DNA of 5,133 nt from NCBI GenBank assembly GCA_964543275.1, contig CAZIWW010000044.1, forward strand, positions 1-5,133, read 5' to 3'. The position numbers were made by a program, and so were the translations under genes. The notes beneath the pieces were generated by a model. It saw nothing but the letters and a program-made list of their open reading frames with translations. It was not told where the DNA came from and ran no database searches. Below, one piece after another: positions 1 through 5,133 of the stretch (within the stretch, counting starts at the first letter, position 1; every line of letters begins with the position of its first letter). Origin of the DNA: CAZIWW01 sp964543275. Lineage in GTDB: Bacteria; Patescibacteriota; Minisyncoccia; Moranbacterales; UBA11712.

Positions 1-2
1 GC

Positions 3-125
3 CTGCCTAGATATCAAAACATACATTATTTTAACACTTATTTGTGGTTTATTAAGTGCTATTTGAGTAATAGCAATATAGTAATGGATAAGAATGGAGA
101 AATTTTAAATATCACCTTCAGCTAA
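3..125 (+). CDS. Possible 3' end of an upstream gene (partial, uncertain)
   Basis: A frame is open from the left edge (first full codon at position 3) to a TAA at 123-125, giving about 40 residues ending MDKNGEILNITFS. It ends 2 nt before the ATG of the next gene at 128, a spacing typical of translationally coupled genes, and that next gene has no Shine-Dalgarno sequence of its own. I recognise no family in this short tail. A second frame is open from position 1 to a TGA at 64-66 and reads as a hydrophobic stretch, so the true frame is not certain. In DNA this AT-rich, a 40-codon open stretch is uncommon but can arise by chance. An alternative is a 13-residue leader peptide starting at the ATG at 84. 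Confidence 0.25.
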   Translation: MPRYQNIHYFNTYLWFIKCYLSNSNIVMDKNGEILNITFS

Positions 126-127
126 AA

Positions 128-703
128 ATGAAAAGCAATAAAAATAAAGAAATCGCTAAATACATTCTTAAGGGAATCCTGGCAGCAGGCGCAATAACTA
201 TCGCATCGACCTCGCCCTACTTTCTTCCAAAAATAATGCCAAAGATAATCCGCCACGCTCATTATAAACTTAGGAGACGCCAACAGCGCAAAAATTTTTA
301 CCGATCATTCTACTATCTTAAAAAACAAGGATATATACGAACAGAAAGAAAGAGCAAACAGATTTATATTTCACTAACAAAAAAGGGGAAAGATAAGGCA
401 GGCAAATACCAGATTGATGATCTTAAAATCAAGAAACCCAAAAAATGGGATAAGAAATGGAGAATTCTTATCTTTGATATTAAAGACGCGCACAAAATTA
501 AAAGAGAAGCTTTAAGGGGCAAGATAAAACAATTGAGCCTCTACCAGCTCCAGAAAAGTGTTTGGGTGCACCCGTACAATTTTCACAACGAAATGAAAAT
601 TCTGCGAAAGTTTTTTAATCTCACTTATAAAGAAATACGACTGGTTACTGCCTTAGATATTGAAAACAACGCTGAAATAAAAGCATTCTTTAATCTCGCA
701 TAA
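128..703 (+). CDS. PaaX-like winged-helix protein with Cas2-like C-terminal domain
   Basis: This 191-residue protein is probably a DNA-binding transcriptional regulator. Residues 12-34 are a hydrophobic helix that could be part of the DNA-binding fold or a membrane anchor. Residues 45-92 are strongly basic and look like a winged helix: RRRQQRKNFYRSFYYLKKQG, then a wing ending in YISLTKKGKDKAG. Residues 108-190 resemble the ferredoxin-like Cas2 fold shared by Cas2 and the PaaX middle domain: WRILIFDIKD (first strand, Asp117 at the Cas2 metal-site position), an Arg/Lys-rich helix, LYQLQKSVWVHPY, and a final RLVTALDI strand. Such proteins are common in Parcubacteria and are often annotated as Cas2. 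No CRISPR array or cas1 is visible here, so a regulatory role is more likely than spacer acquisition. ATG 128 is the first start codon after an in-frame TAA at 89-91. No Shine-Dalgarno precedes it closely; a GGAGA lies 28 nt upstream. Its targets are unknown. Confidence 0.7.
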   Translation: MKSNKNKEIAKYILKGILAAGAITIASTSPYFLPKIMPKIIRHAHYKLRRRQQRKNFYRSFYYLKKQGYIRTERKSKQIYISLTKKGKDKAGKYQIDDLKIKKPKKWDKKWRILIFDIKDAHKIKREALRGKIKQLSLYQLQKSVWVHPYNFHNEMKILRKFFNLTYKEIRLVTALDIENNAEIKAFFNLA

Positions 704-889
704 TCTCCGCCTTTGACACTAACTTCAGCTTTTTTAAACTCTAAATTACAACACATTTATTGCGATCGCATTAATTTCGTAGAGATTGCCATATCGCGCG
801 TCATATATTACGTCGCACATAAAGAAGCTTTACGGAAATCTCAACTTTATGGAAATCTCTTTTGCAATAATAGATAAACTCCCGGCCGT
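704..889. other. Intergenic gap between convergent genes
   Basis: This stretch separates the stop of the PaaX/Cas2-like gene from the stop of treT on the other strand. I see no convincing GC-rich hairpin followed by a T-run on either strand. It contains a 10-bp palindrome TGCGATCGCA at 761-770 and a direct repeat GGAAATCTC at 834-842 and 851-859. The second repeat copy is nearly inverted relative to AGAGATTGCC at 781-790. None of these has a function I can assign. Confidence 0.5.
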
Positions 890-2149
890 CTAAACAATTT
901 CGTCAATTGTTTTCAAATAATCCCTCAAAAGTCGGGGTAGCAGAAAATGTTTTTTCACGTGTTCCCTGGCTCTTTTTCCCATTTCGCTCCTCAATTTTCT
1001 ATCTTTCATAAGCTCCGCAATTCTGTAACCGCACTCTTCAACAGAAGAAACCAGAAAACCGTTAAAGCCATTTCTGACTTGACGCTTCAATCCCCCCACT
1101 TTTCCAGCAATAACCGCCTTGCTCTTCCACATAGCTTCCGTAGCAGTTAGCCCGAACCCTTCTTTAGTCGACTTTTGCAAAATAATATCGGCGCCGGTCT
1201 GGACAGCGTTGACTAAAGTCTCATTGTCATATTGGATTAGCCTTGGATCGTGAAACATAAAAATGTCCGGGTCTCCCTTGGCATATCTTTTGACTTTTTC
1301 GAAAATCTTAGCCGATTCAGGATCATCGCTGGCTAAAGTCAGTCCCAAAAGAATCAGCTGTAATTTGGGAATATCTCTTTTGGCCAAATAAAAAGCTTTC
1401 ACCACGCCAACTGGATCTTTAAAGATATCAAATCTGGAAACTTGAGCTGCGACAGGTTTGGTGGGATTAACCCCAAGATTCTCGAGAATCAATTTGGCCG
1501 TCTCTTTCTTCATGGGAACGTTCTTGGCCGTCAGCGGATCGATAGCCGGAGTAAAAACTCCCACCTTCTTGGAATCTATTCTTCCGTTAACATATTCATT
1601 CATACTGAATATTATTTTTTCGTAATTTTTAAGATAAGGAAAAAGAAAGTCCCAAGTATCCCTGTTTGGCTTTGATAAATCAATGTGAAGTCTTAAAATA
1701 GCCGGCTGAACGCTTTTGGAAAAATGAGCTAGAAGCAGCGGCTGAGGATCGTGAATAAGCCAAGCGTCGGCCTGCAGACCGCTAAATTCCTTAGCTACTT
1801 TTTTTATTTGAGACACAAAAAACTTCTTCTCGGTTCTGGAAAGTCCCTCTCTGCCGCCTTGAAGACTGTTGTGAATTTTTTTGGTTACATCAAAAAATTT
1901 TTGAGGAGGCTGAATGGTATACCAGCTGGCGTCCAAGCCGACATCTCTCATTAGCGGAACCAGTCCGTAAAGAATTTCCGCAACTCCGCCCCCGCCGCGC
2001 TTGGAAGTGGTATTGACGTGAACCACTCTCTTGCCTTTTAGCTTTAAGGCCAGCTTTTGGATTTCTCCCGCTAGGCCAACCTCCATATACCTCCTGTAAG
2101 AGTCCAGCTTTTTAGTCGCCAGCTCGACTTCTTCTACTCTTTCAATCAT
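890..2149 (-). CDS. treT: Trehalose synthase, TreT-type GT4 glycosyltransferase
   Basis: This 419-residue protein most resembles archaeal TreT (Thermococcus/Pyrococcus), a cytoplasmic retaining GT-B enzyme that links an NDP-glucose to free glucose to make trehalose. The N-terminal domain has VVHVNTTS at 42-49, a glycine-rich loop 52-55 leading into VAEILYGLVPLMRDVG, then FFDVTKKIHNSLQGG at 85-99, IHDPQP at 132-137 and LRLHIDLS at 152-159. The C-terminal nucleotide-binding domain has SRFDIFKDP at 238-246, where Arg239 and Lys244 match the donor-phosphate contacts of the family. It also has ILQKSTKEGFGLTATEAMWK at 323-342, containing the GT4 E-x7-E pair Glu330/Glu338. Length and order of motifs match the family, so it looks intact. 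The ATG at 2149 is the only start codon after an in-frame TAA at 2164-2162, and it lacks a Shine-Dalgarno. The donor nucleotide cannot be read from sequence. A related GT4 specificity, such as sucrose or glucosylglycerate chemistry, remains possible but fits less well. Confidence 0.85.
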   Translation of the reverse strand: MIERVEEVELATKKLDSYRRYMEVGLAGEIQKLALKLKGKRVVHVNTTSKRGGGGVAEILYGLVPLMRDVGLDASWYTIQPPQKFFDVTKKIHNSLQGGREGLSRTEKKFFVSQIKKVAKEFSGLQADAWLIHDPQPLLLAHFSKSVQPAILRLHIDLSKPNRDTWDFLFPYLKNYEKIIFSMNEYVNGRIDSKKVGVFTPAIDPLTAKNVPMKKETAKLILENLGVNPTKPVAAQVSRFDIFKDPVGVVKAFYLAKRDIPKLQLILLGLTLASDDPESAKIFEKVKRYAKGDPDIFMFHDPRLIQYDNETLVNAVQTGADIILQKSTKEGFGLTATEAMWKSKAVIAGKVGGLKRQVRNGFNGFLVSSVEECGYRIAELMKDRKLRSEMGKRAREHVKKHFLLPRLLRDYLKTIDEIV

Positions 2150-2158
2150 TGTTGTTGT

Positions 2159-2188
2159 GAGTTAAGAATTAGGAATCAGGAATTATGG
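2159..2188 (+). repeat. Heptad repeat array A, four units, before treT
   Basis: Four 7-bp units GAGTTAA, GAATTAG, GAATCAG and GAATTAT are followed by GG. The array ends 9 nt before the treT start and provides the in-frame stop just upstream of it. It lies in the same orientation as array B and ends with the same GAATTATGG. It differs from B mainly by having one unit fewer and one T-to-C change. Confidence 0.85.
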
Positions 2189-2216
2189 TAAATCTACGAA
2201 CTAGAAACAAATAAAG

Positions 2217-2232
2217 GCTTAAACAGTTAAGC
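2217..2232. other. Short perfect inverted repeat upstream of treT
   Basis: GCTTAA and TTAAGC form a perfect 6-bp inverted repeat around a 4-nt loop, about 70 nt upstream of the treT start. On the treT strand it is followed by a T-rich stretch. It could be an operator half-site pair or a small RNA hairpin. The stem is too AT-rich to be a strong terminator, and a repeat of this size can arise by chance. Confidence 0.25.
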
Positions 2233-2255
2233 ACATTTTGTATCAGTTAGCAAAC

Positions 2256-2280
2256 AAAAAACCAGCCATATAGAGGGTTT
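2256..2280 (-). terminator. Weak candidate terminator after the four-helix-bundle gene
   Basis: Read on the minus strand, AAACC and GGTTT can pair around a 12-nt loop, and the right arm runs straight into six consecutive T residues (plus-strand A at 2256-2261). The position fits termination of transcripts from ppsA and the four-helix-bundle gene before treT. The stem is only 5 bp and the loop is long, so this is a weak call. Read-through into treT is plausible. Confidence 0.2.
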
Positions 2281-2306
2281 CATTGGCAGACTTGGCATTC
2301 GCTATG

Positions 2307-2343
2307 GAGTTAAGAATTAAGAATTAGGAATTAGGAATTATGG
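2307..2343 (+). repeat. Heptad repeat array B, five units, at the 3' end of the four-helix-bundle gene
   Basis: Five 7-bp units GAGTTAA, GAATTAA, GAATTAG, GAATTAG and GAATTAT are followed by GG. Read on the gene's strand, the array encodes its last residues (IIPNS) and supplies its TAA stop at 2326-2324. Further TAA codons recur every 7 nt at 2340, 2333, 2319 and 2312, covering all three frames. It is inverted relative to array C on the other side of the gene. Confidence 0.9.
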
Positions 2344-2713
2344 ATCTTGACCTTTTTATCAAACCGTTAGTTATCTTGCTAATCTTTACTGTTTGTTTAG
2401 CTAGCTTGTCAAATTCACCTGCAGTTACATATTTCAAATCTCTTGCTATTAATAGTTGGTTCTGCACCTCGGTGAGCGAACCTAAAGCTATCGAGTAAAA
2501 CCGTACCTTCTCTTTGTATGAACCTCTACTGAATCCCTCGGCTATGTTTGAGGTAAATGACACGATGGCCCGACGAATCTGAATCGTTAGCCCGAACTGC
2601 TCTTCCTTGGGAAATTTCCTAGTAACACTGTAAATATCCAGAACTAATTTATGTCCCTCCTTCCAAGCATCTAAATCCGTAAAGCTTCTAATTTTCCCTA
2701 ATTCATAATTCAT
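2324..2713 (-). CDS. Four-helix-bundle protein (23S rRNA intervening-sequence protein family)
   Basis: This 129-residue protein belongs to the four-helix-bundle family first found in intervening sequences of bacterial 23S rRNA genes (S23/IVP family). Family hallmarks are FTDLDAWKEGHKLVLDIY at 11-28, FPKEEQFGLTIQIRRAIVSF at 34-53, SNIAEGFSRGS at 55-65, and FYSIALGSLTEVQNQLLIAR at 72-91. The biochemical role of the stand-alone members is unknown; a relative, Avd, binds nucleic acid and is an accessory protein in diversity-generating retroelements. No reverse transcriptase or rRNA is visible here. The gene starts 3 nt after the ppsA stop, so translation may be coupled. Its first residues (MNYELG) and last residues (IIPNS) are encoded by heptad repeats and precede or follow the conserved part, so they were probably acquired from the repeats. 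No Shine-Dalgarno is evident. The unusual ends and insertion between two metabolic genes suggest a transferred cassette. Confidence 0.88.
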   Translation of the reverse strand: MNYELGKIRSFTDLDAWKEGHKLVLDIYSVTRKFPKEEQFGLTIQIRRAIVSFTSNIAEGFSRGSYKEKVRFYSIALGSLTEVQNQLLIARDLKYVTAGEFDKLAKQTVKISKITNGLIKRSRSIIPNS

Positions 2714-2725
2714 ACTTCATGATTC
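2698..2725 (-). repeat. Heptad repeat array C, four units, at the 5' end of the four-helix-bundle gene
   Basis: Read on the minus strand, the units are GAATCAT, GAAGTAT, GAATTAT and GAATTAG. The array contains the last codons and the TGA stop (2719-2717) of ppsA and the start of the four-helix-bundle gene. ATG codons occur at 2720, 2713 and 2706, one in each reading frame; only the one at 2713 opens the long frame. It faces array B as an imperfect inverted repeat. Confidence 0.85.
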
Positions 2726-5133
2726 CATCCCGCCAATTTCCATCATTGTCTTAATTACCGTATCCGGGTTCAAGGAAATTGAATCGATTTTTTCTTCCAC
2801 CAAAAATCGAGCGAAATCCGTAAAGTCGGAAGGAGCCTGGCCACAGATGCCGACCTTGCGGCGAGCCCGGTGAGCTTTTTGAATAACCTGGCGAATTAGT
2901 TCTTTAACGGCTTCGCTGCGCTCATCGTAAATATGCGAGACTTTAGCGCTGTCTCTATCCACCCCCAAAGTAAGTTGGGTTAGATCATTGGAGCCAATAG
3001 AAAAGCCGTCAAAAATTTTGGCGAACTCGCGCGCCAAAATCACATTGGAAGGAATCTCGCACATCACATAAACTTGCAGGCCGTTCTTGCCCCGCTTGAG
3101 TCCGTACTTTCCCATTTCAGCTAAAACCTTCTCTCCTTCTTCCACTGTCCGGCAGAAGGGTATCATTATTTTTACATTGGCAAATCCCATTTCTTCGCGA
3201 ACTTTTTTAAAAGCCAGGCATTCCAGTCTAAAGCCTTCGGCATAATCCGGGTCGTAATACCTTGACGCCCCACGCCAGCCAATCATTGGATTATCTTCCT
3301 CCGGCTCAAAATATTTCCCGCCAATCAGAGCGCTATATTCATTAGTCTTGAAGTCCGCCATCCTGACAATCACCTCCTTGGGATAAAAAGCGGCCGCGAT
3401 TCTTCCGATTCCCTCGGCCAGTTTGTCTATAAAAAACTGTTCCCTGTTTTTATAACTTCCGACAATCTCCCGAATTTTTTTCTTTTCTTCCCTGTCCTTC
3501 ACCTTTTCAAAATGAACCAAAGCCATCGGATGAACTTTGATATATTCGGTTATAATAAATTCTTCTCTAGCCAATCCCACCCCGTCATTAGGAATAAAGG
3601 AAAGATTGAAAGCCTGCTCCGGATTGCCCACATTCATCATTATCTTGGTTTTGCTTTTCTTAATTTCTTTCAGATTAGTTTTTTTGATCTCAAACTTAAC
3701 CAGCCCTTCATAAACACGCCCCTCCTCTCCCTCGGAGCAACTCACCGTCACTGGCTCTCGATCCCTAACGACGTGAGTGGCATTGCCAGTTCCCACAACG
3801 CATGGGATCCCAAGTTCGCGGCTGACGATAGCGGCGTGAGAGGTCCGCCCTCCGCTGTTAGTCACGATCGCGCCGGCAATTTTCATAATCGGCTCCCAAT
3901 CAGGGTCAGTCATTTCCGTCACCAGCACTTCGCCTTTTTTAAATTCAGAAATTTTGGAGACATTTTTTATAACATTAGCTTTGCCCTGCCCGATTTTACT
4001 CCCTACCGCCGAACCGGAGCAAAGAATTTTACTCCCGCCCTTTAAAATGTACTCTTCCAAAACTTTTTTATCTTTTTGAGACTGAACTGTTTCCGGCCGA
4101 GCCTGCACCGCAAAAAGTTCGTTCGTTCTGCCGTCCTTAGCCCATTCAATATCCATTGGCTTCTTATAATACTCCTCAATAAAACATCCCCAGCGCGCCA
4201 ATTTTAGAATTTCCTCGTCAGTTAGACAAAAACGTTTTCGGTCTTCGGAAGAAACAGCCACATTTTGAGTGGTCGTGTTGCCGCCGACGCTGTAAACCAG
4301 CTTATTTTCTTTGCTCCCCAGTCTCTTGCCGACAATCGGCTTAAATCCTTTTCTAAGCGTTGGTTTGTGAATAATAAATTCATCTGGATTGACTTTTCCT
4401 TTTACGATATTTTCACCCAACCCCCAGGAGGCGTTAATAACAACCGCGTCTTTAAATCCGGATTCAGGATCAATTGTGAACATTACTCCGCTCGAAGCTT
4501 CATCCGAGCGAATCATTTTCTGCACTCCCACCGAGAGCGCCGTTTCAAAATGATCAAAGCCTTTGTCTTCGCGATAGGAAATAGCTCGGTCGGTGAAAAG
4601 AGAGGCAAAGCACTTTTTGACGGATTCCAGCAGTTGGTACTCGCCGCTAACATTCAAATACGATTCCTGCTGGCCGGCAAAAGAAGCGTCGGCTAAGTCT
4701 TCCGCCGTGGCGCTGGAACGCACCGCCACATCCGCCCCGCCAGCAAAATGACTGGCGTGGTCTTTTTGGCTGGAGAATATTCTAAAGCTTTTGCGAGGAT
4801 TATACTCCCGCGAGAGTCGAGCATAAGCTTTAATAATATCGTCGCGAAGGTCTACCGGAAAATCGGCCGACAAAATAGCCTCCCTCACCCGATAGCCCCT
4901 CTCGGCTAAATTGCGAAGATTGGAAGTATTAAGGCCTTTTAAAATATTTCTAATTTCCTGGTCTAAATCGTTCTGGCGCAAAAAATAGCGGTAAGCTCCC
5001 GCCGTGATCGCGAAACCGTCCGGAACTCTTATTCCTTTTGGCTTTAAGTTGGTGTACATTTCGCCCAGCGAAGCGTTCTTCCCGCCGACCAGAGCAATGT
5101 CTTTAATGCCGACTTCTTTAAACCAAAGGATGT
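2717..5133 (-). CDS. ppsA: Phosphoenolpyruvate synthase, N-terminus cut by the window edge
   Basis: PEP synthase converts pyruvate, ATP and water to PEP, AMP and phosphate in the cytoplasm, feeding gluconeogenesis. The frame stays open to the right edge. Upstream of the Met codon at 5059 it reads ILWFKEVGIKDIALVGGKNA and then SLGE, the conserved PpsA N-terminus, so that Met is internal and the true start lies just outside. About 804 residues are visible, against roughly 790 in E. coli. Numbering from the 5059 Met, the ATP-grasp-like domain spans about 1-325 (VAVRSSATAEDLADASFAGQ at 111-130; QARPET at 319-324). The swivelling phospho-His domain has GGRTSHAA at 403-410, with His408 as phosphate carrier and Thr406 at the site used by the PEP synthase regulatory protein in other bacteria. 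The C-terminal PEP/pyruvate barrel has DFKTNEY at 569-575, GWRGASRYYD at 594-603, IGSNDLTQL at 688-696 and KVGICGQAP at 735-743, with Cys739 as the catalytic cysteine. All key residues are present. Its last codons lie in a heptad repeat. Confidence 0.95.
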   Translation of the reverse strand, partial: ILWFKEVGIKDIALVGGKNASLGEMYTNLKPKGIRVPDGFAITAGAYRYFLRQNDLDQEIRNILKGLNTSNLRNLAERGYRVREAILSADFPVDLRDDIIKAYARLSREYNPRKSFRIFSSQKDHASHFAGGADVAVRSSATAEDLADASFAGQQESYLNVSGEYQLLESVKKCFASLFTDRAISYREDKGFDHFETALSVGVQKMIRSDEASSGVMFTIDPESGFKDAVVINASWGLGENIVKGKVNPDEFIIHKPTLRKGFKPIVGKRLGSKENKLVYSVGGNTTTQNVAVSSEDRKRFCLTDEEILKLARWGCFIEEYYKKPMDIEWAKDGRTNELFAVQARPETVQSQKDKKVLEEYILKGGSKILCSGSAVGSKIGQGKANVIKNVSKISEFKKGEVLVTEMTDPDWEPIMKIAGAIVTNSGGRTSHAAIVSRELGIPCVVGTGNATHVVRDREPVTVSCSEGEEGRVYEGLVKFEIKKTNLKEIKKSKTKIMMNVGNPEQAFNLSFIPNDGVGLAREEFIITEYIKVHPMALVHFEKVKDREEKKKIREIVGSYKNREQFFIDKLAEGIGRIAAAFYPKEVIVRMADFKTNEYSALIGGKYFEPEEDNPMIGWRGASRYYDPDYAEGFRLECLAFKKVREEMGFANVKIMIPFCRTVEEGEKVLAEMGKYGLKRGKNGLQVYVMCEIPSNVILAREFAKIFDGFSIGSNDLTQLTLGVDRDSAKVSHIYDERSEAVKELIRQVIQKAHRARRKVGICGQAPSDFTDFARFLVEEKIDSISLNPDTVIKTMMEIGGMES

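Noticed and set aside
761..770. TGCGATCGCA, containing the cyanobacterial HIP1 octamer GCGATCGC
   Set aside because: I noticed a single copy only, and the gene content does not suggest a cyanobacterium. One palindrome of this size may be chance.
834..859. Direct repeat GGAAATCTC in the convergent gap
   Set aside because: Two 9-bp copies in AT-rich noncoding DNA with no associated gene or symmetry are not enough to call an element.
947..1954. Three short plus-strand open frames opposite treT
   Set aside because: They are 67-77 codons long, wholly antisense to conserved TreT coding sequence, and have no ribosome-binding site or known motif.
2159..2725. Heptad arrays as a CRISPR array
   Set aside because: The units are 7 bp, tandem without spacers, degenerate and in opposing orientations, which does not match a CRISPR structure.
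3512..4045. A 177-codon open frame on the plus strand inside ppsA
   Set aside because: It is antisense to a well-conserved part of ppsA that carries the phospho-His motif. Its translation has no recognisable domain, and its existence follows from the codon use of ppsA.
4265..4696. A 143-codon open frame on the plus strand inside ppsA
   Set aside because: It is antisense to the conserved nucleotide-binding domain of ppsA and has no family resemblance.
5057..5059. The Met codon as the true start of ppsA
   Set aside because: The frame continues upstream with the conserved PpsA N-terminal sequence to the window edge, so this Met is internal (the GEM of the SLGEM motif).

Overview
The window is a 5.1 kb AT-rich bacterial fragment. 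It carries one plus-strand gene on the left (128-703) and, on the minus strand, a run of phosphoenolpyruvate synthase (2717 to the right edge, truncated), a small four-helix-bundle gene (2324-2713) and a TreT-type trehalose glycosyltransferase (890-2149). The PaaX/Cas2-like regulator, the stand-alone four-helix-bundle gene, the weak ribosome-binding sites and the compact layout suggest a Candidate Phyla Radiation bacterium (Patescibacteria, Parcubacteria-like). This is inferred from gene content only. The visible stops TAA, TAG and TGA all fit the standard bacterial code.

Layout. Positions 1-127 hold an open frame that could be the tail of an upstream gene, ending 2 nt before the first full gene. 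Positions 128-703 encode a probable PaaX-like winged-helix protein with a Cas2-like C-terminal domain. Positions 704-889 are the gap between convergent genes and show no convincing terminator. treT follows on the minus strand. The gap 2150-2306 contains one heptad-repeat array and two weak hairpins. The four-helix-bundle gene comes next, with a heptad-repeat array at each end. ppsA follows, its stop codon lying inside the right-hand array.

How the genes may work together: PEP synthase makes phosphoenolpyruvate from pyruvate, the entry step of gluconeogenesis. TreT joins an NDP-glucose and glucose into trehalose. The two could serve a shared route to storage or stress-protective sugar, although no intermediate enzymes are visible here. 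The four-helix-bundle gene between them looks like an inserted cassette and not part of that pathway.

The most unusual structure is a family of degenerate 7-bp repeats (GAATTAR/GAATTAT). Two arrays face each other around the four-helix-bundle gene and a third lies just before treT. Because the unit is 7 bp, the array at the gene's 5' end offers ATG codons in all three frames, and the array at its 3' end offers TAA codons in all three frames. The repeats therefore supply both the start and the stop of the gene.
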